NCBI RefSeq assembly: GCF_001632365.1
Contig: NW_024468543.1
Coordinates: 328,596-392,595, forward strand
Reading direction: 5' to 3'
DNA length: 64,000 bases
From: Laetiporus sulphureus 93-53
Lineage: Eukaryota > Basidiomycota > Agaricomycetes > Polyporales > Laetiporaceae
Shown here: positions 1 through 11,700 of the stretch, piece by piece
How positions within the stretch are numbered: position 1 is the stretch's first letter
Layout: each line of letters opens with the position of its first letter
The notes under the pieces: generated by a model
What the model was told of the DNA's origin: nothing
Databases searched by the model: none
Seen by the model: the letters and a program-made list of their open reading frames with translations, nothing else
Position numbers and translations under genes: made by a program

Positions 1-2132
1 ACCTGCCAGTCGTCTGTCCGACCTGGGCTCCCGCTTTCCCTTCGTGATGACAGCGCCCGAGTTCGCCTTTGCCCGCTTGTTCGGGGCAGGCGCTTCCGCC
101 TCGTCCACGTCCATCCACTCCGCCTCGCCAACCTCGCCGCCCTCCACATCCTCCACGTCCACGTCCATCTCCGCGTCCTCTTCGTCCTCCTCGCGCTGCC
201 GTTTCCGCTTCGCACCGGCGACCTTCGCGAGCAGCGCTGCACGCTCCTGGATCCTGCTCGGGTCCAAGCCGGCCTTGGTCAGCTCCGTCGTGAGCTCGCT
301 GAGCGTGCGCAGGCCGGTCGTCCGGGGCATTCTTGCGTGGTTCTTCATCGCTTTCTTCATGCTCTGCGAAGTCACTTTATGTTGTCGCGCGATCTTCGCT
401 TCGGCTGCTTCTCGCTCGTCCTCAGAGTCGAACTAGGGAAAAGAAGTGATTGGGGAGACTTTCGGGTAAGAAAGGCGGGACTTACCATGTCCTCCTCGCT
501 GTTGTAGAAGCCCTCCGCCACGAGCCTCTCCTCTTCCCGCTCCAGGGCCTCGAGCTTCTCCAGGATGTCTGGGTCGATGAAGTCTGCGACGTTTTTGCCG
601 TCCATAATTTCTGGCATGATGTCCATCTTCCATTCAGGATCAGCGAGCATGTAGTTCTCTGTAGAATTGATCTAGAATTCAGTATCAAAGCCTTTTGCGA
701 TTCCGCGTGCAACATACTTCTGAGGTTGATGTTGTACACTCCAGGACCACCCTCCTCAGCCTCGATGTCCTTCTCCAACCGTCGCTTCTCAGCATCGTTC
801 TTCTCCTGTTCCCTCCGCTGCTTCACAGCCTCAGGAATGAACGGCTCGCGAACGACGTCGTCTCGCGCCCTCGGCTGCGCGACGTGCAGCCTGTTGAGGA
901 TCGAGTTGACCTTGTTGCCCTTGAGCTTCTGGTCGACGCGGTGCTCCAGCAGCGCATCGCACGCCTTGTTCTTGAGCTCCATGACGCCCTCGTCCGTATA
1001 GCACGACACTTGCACGTGCATGACGCCCTCGCTGTTGACGATCTCCTCGACCAGCGTGCGGTTCTCAGGCGCGAGGTCCTCCAGCCGGGTGACGTCGACC
1101 TTGTTCATGACGAGCAGCGTCGGCTTGTTGGCGAAGAGCGGCTTGATCGAGTGGAAGAGCTTGCACTGCGCCTCGATGGTGTACCCGCACTGCTCGGAGA
1201 GGTCCATGAAGTAGAGCACGCAGCTCTTGAGGTGCGCGAGCGCGGTGATGCTCTGCATCTCGATCGTGTTCATGTCCTCGAGCGGGTGGTCGAGGATCCC
1301 CGGCGTGTCGATCACCTGCCAGCGCATGTAGCGGTAGTCGAGGTGCCCGATGAAGAGCGACTTGGTGGTGAACGCGTACGGCTGCACGTCGACGTCCGCG
1401 CGGGTGACCTTGTTGATGAAGGAGGACTTGCCGACGTTCGGGTACCCGCAGATGAGCAGCGTGCGCGCGGTGGGGTCGATCGCGGGGAGGCGGGAGATGT
1501 GCTGCCGGACCTGTTCGAGGTAGGCGAGGGGGTCTTTCTGGCGCCTCATGATCGTCGCCATTCTGTGGGAGGGTTCGCGATGTGGCTCGGACGTGAAGGG
1601 CGGTGTACGCACCGACCGAGTGCTGCCCGCTTGAGCTGCTTGCAGCGGTACAGACTGTCACCGAACTTGAGGAGACGGACGTAATCCTTCGCTACTTGGT
1701 CAATCAGATGCCGTGCCGTCCGAAGCTGGCCAAGCGCAAGTTTGTAATGGTTCTTGTCGTACAGGACGTTCATGAGGGATGAGAGAAACGGATGGAGGTC
1801 CTGAGTTCCAACACAAACGTTCAGGATGTCTAGCAGGACTCGCACGCATAGAACGCACGTCAAGCATAGGGAACTCTTCTAGGATCGCGCTCAACTTTTC
1901 ATCGAATGAATCCTGCGTGAACTTGACCTTGCGCATGTAGAAGTTCCGGATACGACTGATTTTGAAGTTTTTGTGGATGACCTACATCTCCACGTTCAAT
2001 CCTTCTACACGCAAACTTCTACAGACCCATGCTCACCGTGGGGGTCTTCCGCTGCGTCCTCGACAAGACAATGTCCAGGAAGTCCGCAGCGGTGGGCACC
2101 GGAGAAATCGCCTTTAGTCCGCTGGTCGACAT
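1..2132 (-). CDS. NOG1: Nucleolar GTP-binding protein 1 (NOG1), 3' end outside window
   Basis: OBG-type GTPase acting in the nucleolus on pre-60S ribosomal particles (family knowledge). Exons on the minus strand: 2132-2037, 1981-1859, 1800-1613, 1562-718, 658-486 and 432 to the left edge; frames join perfectly, giving 619 visible codons. The N-terminal NOG1 helical domain runs into a GTPase domain with G1 GYPNVGKSS near residue 175, G3 DTPGILD and G4 MNKVD. The downstream [21 protein letters not shown] stretch aligns with the conserved post-GTPase region of yeast Nog1, followed by an acidic and Lys/Arg-rich tail. Start chosen at the ATG giving [20 protein letters not shown], matching the family N-terminus. 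Only the last C-terminal residues and stop are missing. Transcribed divergently from the G-alpha gene. Confidence 0.96.
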
Positions 2133-3506
2133 TTTGAGTAACAAAGCCCGGTGAGTGAATAGCGGATTAGAAGCGTGTACTCGTCGTCTGTACCGGCGCC
2201 GCCGTCGATGCAGATGGCGTCGGGAGTGCGCTCAAGCTCCCAGTATGGTCTGAAAATTTGGATTACGTAATGAAACAAAAAGTGTCAGACTTTCGCACGC
2301 GTATATCTCAGCTTGATTTCTGCAGATAGTCCTTACCTGAGGCAGACCACGTATCACCGTGTTTTACGAACCAGGTCAAGTAAATCAATGAGATGTGCAG
2401 AAAGCATATATTGTACACATTGCGTCTTCGCAGCAGACTCTCATTGACTGGCGGGGAAGTCGCAGGTCCTTCACATTAGCCAAAGCCGAAAAGCATGCGT
2501 GGATTCAAAGAAGATTATGATGTCACGGCTGAAGGAACATCTGCGCATCATTAAGGTGCATCGTCTACCGCATGCTCGCAATCATTCCGCCAGTGCAGCA
2601 TCCGGGAGGACCACACGGTGATAGCAAAGCAACGTATCCCCAGATAGAGCGATGAGCCTCGCGAAGAGAGTATACTTTACGCGGGATTATGGCTTGTTCG
2701 CATGGGATGATAACGGAGATGAGAAGGAAGCTCCGGAGATACACGCGCTTGAATAGCTCTGCAGCTTCTTGATCTCTGGTACGTCCTATAGAGTGAGAGA
2801 TGCCAAGGAGGCTTAAGAACGGCAAATGGCCAATTATTAACCTGGACCGCTGATCGTCGCGGGATCTATGCACATGGCCAGACGAGCTGCGCCACATCAT
2901 CCACGGGAACGCGATGATATATGCAGCGGAGTTGACAGCGTTGATTGCCAATTGCATGGACTGCGGTCATCGTCGCGGAATCTGCTTGAACCCGTGCGGC
3001 CACATCTCCAGGTATCTACACGATAGTGACTGAATAGTTTGATGGCAATCTTCCCAGCCTACACCGGAACGGGATGTCTGCATACGAAGAAGCTGCTAAC
3101 GGCAGTCTCGGAGGCAGCACCCTGTCCTGCTCCGTCACATGGTCTGCATTGCATTGCGCACTACCCAGATACGCAAAGCAATGTGGCTTCTCGCTGGAGA
3201 GATCCGGAGTGGGAAATTTGCAGTTACTGCGAGGTTGGGGAGGCAAATGCGATGATATCAATGATCAGTGTCAGAGTCAGACAACGTAAATGGAGAAACG
3301 GCAAGTGTTTCCTTGCACCTCATTGTGTCGGAGATGAGCGCAGTGGGTGAATTGTGATCGGAGCGAGTGTACCTGACAATCAAAGGCGGTGCACCGTATT
3401 CGCATCTTCTCCATCAAACACGCAGAGTTACCGTGTGACGCCCTGCCAGCTTATTCACCATGTACCACTCTCTCCGCTCTCCCATCAGACTCCTCCCGCC
3501 CTACAT
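2133..3506. other. Divergent intergenic region between NOG1 and the G-alpha gene
   Basis: About 1.37 kb separating two divergently transcribed genes, presumably holding both promoters. A 130-codon minus-strand open frame (2565-2957) contains hydrophobic segments but shows no family resemblance and no convincing upstream exon, so it is not called as a gene. Short plus-strand frames around 3039-3350 are equally unsupported. Confidence 0.5.
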
Positions 3507-6173
3507 ATGAGTGCACTCGCCATCCACCCGCAGTCCCCGGACGACCAGTCTGGCTCGGTCATGACCGTCCGTCTGCCCATGCCCGCACGCTGCTCCGTCG
3601 ACGACGCGGAGGCAATTCGCATAAACAACCAGATCGACGAGGAGATAAAGGTGTGTTCCTGTACGTATCCGCGGCACGCACGTGCGAAAGCTTGATGCGC
3701 TCTGCCGTGTAGCGCGAACATGAGTCTCTCAAGCGTCGGAGGCCGAGAGAAGTCAAAGGTGCGCCCAGTCTACACTAGTCTAGGAATGATCTTAGCTCTC
3801 CCAATCTGGATTGCGCATCATATAATCGCGCTGTGTCAAACCTGAGCTGTTTATTGCGCAAATGGAGACCGTTTCAAAACCTCATATTTCATGATGTCAA
3901 TCGAGTTCTGACAGCGTGTCTTATCAGTGATGCTCCTGGGACAAGCAGAGTCCGGAAAGTCGACTCTACAAAAGCAGTTCCAGCTATACTACGCATCCCA
4001 AACACTCGACTATGAACGTCCTTCCTGGCGGCCCATCGTCTACTTCAACGTCCTCAAGGCCATCCGGATGATCCTCACCGAGATCGACTATGAGTATTTC
4101 TCCAACCAAGGGCCGACCGCCCCGGCGATGTCTCCCTCCTTCTCGAGCAACTCCTCCACCAGCCTCTCCGGCTCGCCCTCGCGCGCGTCGACGACGCAGA
4201 ACGGCATCGACCCCGCATGGATGCTGGAGCTCTCGCAGCTCCGCAGCAAGCTCCTCCCGCTCGTGGCCTCCGAAGACGCGTTGGCGTCGGAACTCAGCGG
4301 TGGAATCACCGTGTCGGGCGGCCGCACGGGCGTGTACGTCCGTGCGGGCTGGCAGGCCCTCAGCACGGCCACGCGCTCGTGGCCGCTCGCGGATATCAGG
4401 AGCGGTTCGGGCCCGAGAGCGCCTGTGATGACAGATATTGTCGCGAAGACGCTGGCGGCGAACGCGTATGAAATCGAAGATTTGTGGCATCACCCTGCGG
4501 TGAGAACTCTGCTGGCGACGAATGATCTGCGCTTGGAAGAGTATGCGGCGTTGTGCGTTGTTTCGTTTTTTGGTGGGGGGTCGGATGGTGCTGACGAGAT
4601 GCTGCCAGCTTCTTGGATAGTATTCATAGGATTGCCCAGCCGGACTATCTTCCTACGACAGGTAGGTCAATGCTGAACATCCTGCATATTGATGACCTAT
4701 CCGCTCTGCAGAGGACATGCTTCACGTGAGATTACAAACACTGGGCGTCAAAGAGCACTCGTTCGACGTCGACATGGCCGGCACGAACTACACTTGGCTG
4801 TTATACGACGTCGGAGGCGCGGTGCGTAGCACTTGCTCTCCAAAATCCTCTCCGTGCAGTCACTAACGAAACCTCGCTATTCATAACTGCGTATCCCACA
4901 GAGAGGCCAAGTAAGTGTCAATTCGTGTCCCACGCGGCGATCTCCCCGCATGTTCCCATGGACCCTTCCACGATTCGATTCCATGCCGCTCCGTATCACT
5001 GACTCGTCTCCGCGCTTCGCAATAGAGACATGCCTGGGTGCCTTACTTCGAAGATGGTGCGTCCTCCCGTTCCTTCGACTGACGCAGAGCGTGCCTGGTT
5101 ACGCCTCGTGCGGCGCCTTCCATGCGATCTTACATACATTCATCATTTCTGCTCGGTGCTATCTTGCGGTCGGTGATCGCGCTATTTTGTGGCGGCGGGT
5201 GCGGCCGACGCGACATCCCAGCCTCATGTCTTTCTAGCTTTACGTCCGTCGTGCGTGGTGGATGCTGACACGTCTCTCCTGCAGCCACGGCCATCATCTT
5301 CCTCGCCCCGATCAGCGCTTTTGACCAGGTGAGTTTCATATCCGCACTCCCGCCTCCACCATTGCCAATCTCGTGACCTTGCCCGCTCGCGGATCTGTCA
5401 TTATCCCTGACTGGAACCCGACAAACAAATCAATCGATGGAATGTGCTCGTTCGGCGTGGAATTGGAATTGACGACCCGACAGTACCTGGAAGAGGACCC
5501 GCGGACGAACAGGATTGACGACTCGTTGCAGCTGTTCACCACGATATGCTCGAACAAGCTGCTACAAAAGTCGGCGCTGGTGCTCATGCTCAACAAGGCG
5601 CGTGCCCTTTCTTTCTCACCGATGGACCACAGTTGACGGCGCTACCGCGTCTTTGCAGACGGACCTGCTGAAGCAAAAGATCGACGCTGGGATTAAAGTG
5701 CGGAAGTAGTGCGTGAACTGGGTTTTACGTGCGATGGGATCCGCTGACGCTGATGGGGATGGGGATTTAGCATCTCGTCGTATGGGGACCGGCCAAATAC
5801 GTATGAGGAAGTCTCGGAGTACTTCCGCGCACACTTCATACAGGCGCACCGGCGGAAGGACGTCTACCGCAGGTCGCTGTTCGTGGTGCGTGTATCAGTG
5901 GTTTGAATGTTTGCCGTGGTGCTTAGGATCAACCGATGTTGGCTTTGCAGCACTTTACCTCCATGCTGGTAAGTGTGATGAGGCTGTGGACGGAGGTTGA
6001 TCTAGGCTGACGGGCGGCGGATCTTTAGGATATCAAAGCGACGCAGAGGATTATAGTTAATGGTGAGTGCCACGACGTCTTGCCATCATCTCCATCTGTC
6101 TTCTAACGCCGCAAGCATGGCAGTGAACGAAGCCATCATGCGGAAGCATATGGCCACCATCGGCCTTGCATAG
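3507..6173 (+). CDS. Atypical heterotrimeric G-protein alpha subunit, 14 exons
   Basis: Exons 3507-3650, 3713-3758, 3928-4552, 4609-4661, 4712-4821, 4902-4910, 5026-5056, 5285-5328, 5484-5597, 5659-5708, 5771-5885, 5951-5968, 6029-6062, 6124-6173; sum 1443 nt, 480 aa. Visible: G1 GQAESGKST (near residue 69), a Ser/Thr-rich insert of roughly 100 residues in the helical domain, switch I VRLQT with the arginine kept, switch II DVGGARGQRHAW, NKTD. Oddities: the catalytic glutamine of the usual DVGGQ is alanine; the TCAT motif is degenerate (HFTSML); there is no N-terminal MGxxxS myristoylation site and no C-terminal receptor-coupling cysteine. One exon is only 9 nt, and the intron 5598-5658 appears to be GC-AG. 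This matches divergent extra G-alpha paralogues of basidiomycetes rather than the canonical Gpa1-4 set. Probably a membrane-signalling GTPase with reduced hydrolysis (inference). Confidence 0.9.
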
Positions 6174-7148
6174 CCGCACAGGCACTGCAGCGCAGATGCA
6201 GATGCGACGTGTGAAATGCCGCGTACGAAATGCTCGTGACGTAACCGCTTTGTGTTGCTTCTATCTGTGAATGTGGATGTGGAGGTGCGGTGGGCTGTGT
6301 AGAGTAGGAAGGTTTTTGGTATGGTGGTTGGGATGGGGAATGGAAGGCTGTCGGCGGGCGGCGGAAGGCGGAAGGCGGTGGCCGGGGGACATTTATGAGT
6401 GGTGCTTGGATCGGATATATCCTTCTTGTGGCTGTAATGTACGTTCATGTAAGTGCTGTTTGCTGATAGATACCTTTGGTTTGGCTTGGGTCGCTGGGCT
6501 GTTGCGTTGGCGTTCCTGACCGGCGACGTTGGCCGGTGTGGACGAACGATGCAGTGCACCGTGCGATGCGCCGAGGTTACATACGGCGGACACGGCAGGT
6601 TCCATACGTATGGCGTGCTGAAACAAAGGGAGTGGTGGATATCCAGATATCCAGAGATCACGATCACTGGGCAAGTCCCGTGGGCGGCACTACATAGATC
6701 GGATGACGACTCGGAGGTCAAATTGCGATCGTTGCTTGCGGTCAGCAGTCGTCGGTCGCCGATCCAGGACACCGAACTCGAGCGCGTTCCTCGGGGAGAC
6801 CGATCGTTGATTTGTGAGTGAGCTCGGGGAGTCGGGTGTGGGTGTGTGATGACCGCTGGTGATGGCGTCCCGGGCGGCGAGGTGTTTAGTGGAGGGTGAG
6901 TGTGAGTGTGCATGAGAACGTAAGGGAGGGGAGGGAGGGCCAACGTGTCGGGAGAACGTGTCCGCGAAGATCCGTTTTGCCAGGGGAATTACGAAGTGTT
7001 CCGTCCATTGCGGGTGAAAATGTTCAGCGATGAGTGCGTGATGGTTGCAACGACATTGTAGGGACGCACACTTTGCATGGTCGGATCTCACGCAGGCATA
7101 TTCTCATGTGTGTTCTTATACCATTGATACTAGACGGGTGTCTGAGTA
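6174..7148. other. Intergenic, mostly direct-repeat copy 1
   Basis: 3' flank of the G-alpha gene followed by the first copy of the direct duplication (6461-7127). Long open frames on both strands (for example minus 6086-6943) have low-complexity His/Pro/Thr composition and are read as non-coding. Confidence 0.5.
6461..7127. repeat. Long direct repeat, copy 1 (~667 bp)
   Basis: Same orientation and order as 7499-8147. Shared landmarks include gtgcaccgtgcgatg, tacatagatcggat, gtcggtcgccgatccaggac, the gtgtgagtgtgcatgagaac run and acactttgcatggtcggatc. Identity looks about 85-90% by eye, with small indels in the left third and very high identity in the right third. No clear TG...CA ends or target-site duplication. 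The two copies bracket the small candidate gene 7149-7496. Confidence 0.85.
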
Positions 7149-7496
7149 ATGGCCTCAAGAAAACAGGATACATCTCAGAACGCTTGTGGCTACTTGTCGA
7201 CATCAAAAAGACGGTAAGTCTTAGGACCTTCTTGATCGAGACTTTCCTTTGGAGTACATCTTCTCGCTGGCTTCTTGCCACACGCCTCTGGGTCTGTGCA
7301 AGCCAACGCCAATATGAAAGAGACGTTCTCGAGGCACAAGACGCTTTGACTTTTCCTGACGTATGTGGTAGTCACGGCGCATCGCCGATGGATATTGATG
7401 TTGATGAACAAGGTTTTGGGCAACTCGGACTGTCAAACCACCCGCGACATTTTGTTTAGAGGACAGCTTGGAATTACAGGTAATCGAAGTCTTTGA
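7149..7496 (+). CDS. Possible small 3-exon gene (68 aa), unrecognised
   Basis: Candidate exons 7149-7213, 7303-7360 and 7413-7496 join in frame (207 nt): it starts MASRKQDTSQNACGYLSTSK, continues through a charged RQYERDVLEAQD segment and ends NRSL-stop. Donors are GTAAGT and GTATGT; both acceptors are AAG, which is weaker but used elsewhere in this window. It lies entirely between the two direct-repeat copies, with copy 1 in the promoter position. No family is recognised and no signal peptide is apparent. Could be chance splicing of non-coding DNA. Confidence 0.3.
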
Positions 7497-7498
7497 AT

Positions 7499-8147
7499 GC
7501 TGATGGATTGTTCTGGATTGGCTTGAATCGCTGGGTTGTCATGTGAGAGTTTTCAACCGGCGACGTCAACCGGTGTGGACGATGCAGTGCACCGTGCGAT
7601 GGACCGAGCTTACCGTGGTTTCATACGGCGTGCTGAAACAAAGGAAGGATGGATATCACGATCACTGAGCAAGTTTCGTGGGCGGCGCTCTACATAGATC
7701 GGATAACGACTCGGAGGTCAAATTGCAATCGTTGATTGCAGTCAGCAGTCGTCGGTCGCCGATCCAGGACACCGAACTCGAGCTCGTTTTGAATTCGGAG
7801 TAGACCGATTTGTCGATATGTGATTTGTGATTTGTGAGTGAGCTCGGGGATTCGGGAGTGGGTGCGTGATGACCGCTGGTGATGGCGTCCCGAGCGGTGA
7901 GGTGTTTAGTGGAGTGTGAGTGTGAGTGTGCATGAGAACGTAAGGGGGGGGAGGGAGTGGCCAACGTGTCGGGAGAACGTGTCCGCGAAGATCCGTTTTG
8001 CCTGGGGAATTACGAAGTGTTCCGTCCATTGCGGGTGAAAATGTTCAGCAATGAGTGCGTGATGGTTGCAACGACATTGTAGGGACGCACACTTTGCATG
8101 GTCGGATCTCACGCAGGCGTATTCTCTTGTGTGTTCTTATGTCATTG
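7499..8147. repeat. Long direct repeat, copy 2 (~649 bp)
   Basis: Second copy of the duplicated segment at 6461-7127, separated from it by about 370 bp. Both copies begin near gctgat and end near ttcttat/cattgat. See copy 1 for shared landmarks. Confidence 0.85.
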
Positions 8148-8741
8148 ATGTTGACTCGAACTTCTGTGGCTCGCTCTGAGACGTGAGCGGTTGGATTGGC
8201 GACAGATTCTTCTATCTCTGCAAATTGCCATCCCTTACCAACTTGGCTGACTCCTGCGAGACCGGAATTGTAGTCTTGCACAGGAAAGATGACTCAAAAG
8301 GTTAAATAGCTTGCAGCGTCGGAGCAGCTCGAAACGTCGAACCTGAGAAGAACCGTAGCGGATTTAGCTCAATCTCTACCTATGTCCTCTGACAGCACGA
8401 ATTTGATTTTTTTGCCGACAACAGTAGACTGCGTGCATGAACGTCGTAGTTCTGACTTGGTGCGAGCATCGCCGTTTGAAACAAAAGAGAGTTGCCATAT
8501 ATGGGGTGCTCGGGTATATCCGCGAGCTGAACTTGTCCGATGTGGGTTGATAATCACAGAAAAATACGCACGCGTCGGTTGTCTCTGACCAAGTGCTGCT
8601 GCTGGCTGTCTGCGACGCTGCCTGTGTTGTCTAGAGTCGAACAGAGGAAGCGAGAAACTGAGCGGAGAGTGGGTGCTCGCGGGACGGGCGCTGGAGAGGA
8701 TAAATACTGGGATTTAGGTGAGACATAACCGCCTCGAGCTG
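8148..8741. other. Upstream region of the Arg/Asp/Pro-rich protein gene
   Basis: About 590 bp between repeat copy 2 and the start codon at 8742. An AT-rich gataaatactg segment at about 8699-8709 could be a TATA-like element 35 bp before the start. Nothing else supported. Confidence 0.35.
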
Positions 8742-11700
8742 ATGGCGACACGGCAAAACAAAAAGCGAAAGGGCGTCCGCAATGTCATCAACCGAGAACG
8801 CACGGTCACCACGTTGACTGCTGGCCCCGAAAGCGCGTTTCTGATCCCAACCACCACTGAAGAACCAGGCGCAGCTCTCATGTCTGCACCTTTTCCTGTC
8901 TCCTCGTCTGCTGGCGGCGGTCCAAACATGCAGCAGCCTGCCTTCCCCATGGCCCCCAACTTTGCTCCTTTTTCCTACAACAGCTACATGCCTGGTCAAG
9001 GCTTCGTTCCGCAACATCAGCCTCAGCATTTCTTCCAACCAGAGCCAAACTTGCCGCCGGGACAGAACGATCTCGAGGTGTTGGAGAAGCTGAAGGAAAC
9101 GATCAAAAGCGGTCAGCACGAGCTCTTCCAGCCGGTTCCACAGCCTGCTGCTCTTGCCAGTCTCTTCCTGGGTCCCAAATACGTCTCGAGAGTGCCTCCT
9201 CATCCTGAGCAAGTGCCTGTGGACTATCCGCAACGGCATTTTGATGAGTCTGCTCATCACAACGATATACCCAGCAATCCTGCCAACGTTAACAGTGCTG
9301 CCAGCAATGTTCCTGAGCAAGACAACCGGCTGCCTTCTCAGAGCTCACAAGCGTGGGATGGCTCAAGAAAGCCAGCACCTCAGCCCGCGGGCGACTCCAA
9401 GATAGCTGATAATGTGCTAAATTCTAGTAATTGTCCTGTATTGGTCGGCCGCTGATACTGTGTTACGCCCTCTGCAGAAATCAACGCTGTCGCCGCCGGG
9501 TGCTGTGTCCTCTGCACCCCACATGGATGCTAGGCACGATGTGAGTACAGGCTCTGCGCCACTAGTAAGCAACGACTCGGCTGCAAGGTCGTTGGATAGA
9601 AGAGGAAACGGTCCCAACAGCCCTCTGGATACCACGCAACGGACAGCTGGCAATGAAAAACCTGATGACGTTTCGCGACAAGGCCCTCCTGGGTCACAGA
9701 GGTTTGAGTCCCGCAATCTGGAAAGATCTCAATCGGACAAGGCTCTTGGTCATGATCATCCGTCTGATCCTCCCCCCTCACTCTTGCCAACCAAAACAGC
9801 GTCTTTGGACGATATTCGGCTTCCACGAGACATGAACTGGACCCATCGCAACGGCTCTGACGATAGGCAACGCCACGATTCGGATCGCGGTGCTCCCATC
9901 AACGGACGGTCCCATGGCGACACGAGGTACAACAACAACGGGAATGGCGGTGACACGCGTGGCCCTGGGCCAAGCCCCAGGATGCACGAAAGGGAGAGAG
10001 ACAAAGAACGTGATCGCGAGCGTGAGCGGGACAGAGACAGAGACTGGGAACGTGAACGGGATCGCGACCGGCGCGCCGACTACGCCCGGTTCAGAGATGA
10101 CCGGCGGATTGACGATCGCCCAAGAGCTCTGGACAATCGACGCGCTCCTTCCGAGCAGCGACAATATGAGCCGCGTTGGTCAGAGCTCCATCGCAGACCT
10201 GAATACAAGCCCTCTGGCGGGCCTCCTGCTGGCCCGCCGCGCGTCAATGCGCCCGACGAACGGAACACTCATCTTGATACTCGGCCACCACGCTCACTAG
10301 GTGAAGAACGCTCCATCAACAGGATCCCTGATGCTGCTCCGGCTAGAGCTCCCCCGGGCGATCGTCGTCCGCCATCGAGTGAAGACCGTGCTGTGAGAGC
10401 CCCTGTTGATGACCGCCGTGGACCTCTCCCTCCCTCATCTGATCGTCAAGCAAGAGATGCGGAAGATCGACGACTTCTCCCTCCACCGTCCCCTGCTGTC
10501 TCTGATCGTGTTGTGAGGCCACCTGAGGATCGACGACCACCTGTCCCTCCACCTGCTGCTGAGCGTCAAATCAGGCCTCCTAGTGATGATCGCCGTGCAC
10601 CTGTCCCTCTTCCTGCCAATAGCGACAGACAGATGAGACCTCCTGAGGACAGACGGCTGGCGCCGCCGCCTCCTGCTGCTGTAGATCGACAATCGAGGCC
10701 AGTTGATGACCGTCGTGCACCTCCTCCAGCATCATTGGCGGGAGATCGCCAGGTAAGGCCAGTCGACGACCGACGCCCTCTTCCTCCTCCGAGCATAGAC
10801 AGACGTCCACTTGTTGATGATCGACGACCGCTTCCTCCTGTTGATAGACCAATGAGGCCTTCTGACGACCGCCGTCCTCCATCTTCTGAAGACCGTAATG
10901 CACGTGGCCCCACAGGTCCGCCGCCTGTTATGTCTCGTCCTCCTGTTGAAGACCGTAGCATTCGTCCTCCACCAAGCAAGGATGATCTGAGTACCCGTCC
11001 GCCTGCTTTGCTGGAGGAGCGCATCGGCCGTGCACCGCCGTCCTTGCAAGAGCGGATCGCCGTGAGCAGCAGTAGAGCGGACGATAGGTCAAACCACCCT
11101 CCACCTGTGCGTGCAGACGATCGCACGGGTCGGCCTGTACCTCCTTTGGAAGAGCGTTTGTCCCGTCCTCTCCAGGCCGTAGATGACCGCGGAGCCCGCC
11201 CGCCTCCTGCTGAAGACCGTTTAGCTCGCCCCCCGGTTCTGCCTCCTTCGACCTCTGCTTCTGACCGCGGTGCCCGTCCTGTACCTCCCGATGACCGGAA
11301 AATCCTCCTAGCTGAACCTGCACGTCCGCCTCCTCTATCTGGGCCGCCCGACCGCGGAGGGCGTCCTAGCGATCGCGAACTCGATCGCGGGCGGCCGCCC
11401 GTGTCAGACAGATTTGCTCGCCCTCCGTCCCCAGCGGTTTCAGCAAGCGGACGCGGGCCCCCTCCGTCTCGCGCGGTATTTCCTAGCCCTGCTCGTACGG
11501 CCTCCGTTGCGCGTGACGAACCGCGCGTGTTTAGGCCGCGGTCGCCGGCGCGTTCTCCGCCGCGGTCTGACGCGAGGGACTTCCGCCCTGCTGCTGAGCC
11601 TCCTCGTGACCGCGCCGATATACGGCCAGCGTATCGTCCGCAACATGATAGGTATGCTAATGATCGCCGTCCTGACTTGATGGATACCGATCCGCCGTCT

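Noticed and set aside
695..1684. 329-codon plus-strand frame antisense to NOG1
   Set aside because: Mirror of the highly conserved NOG1 GTPase exon with no independent support.
2565..2957. 130-codon minus-strand frame with hydrophobic segments between NOG1 and G-alpha
   Set aside because: No recognisable family and no clear partner exons; kept only as a remark in the intergenic entry.
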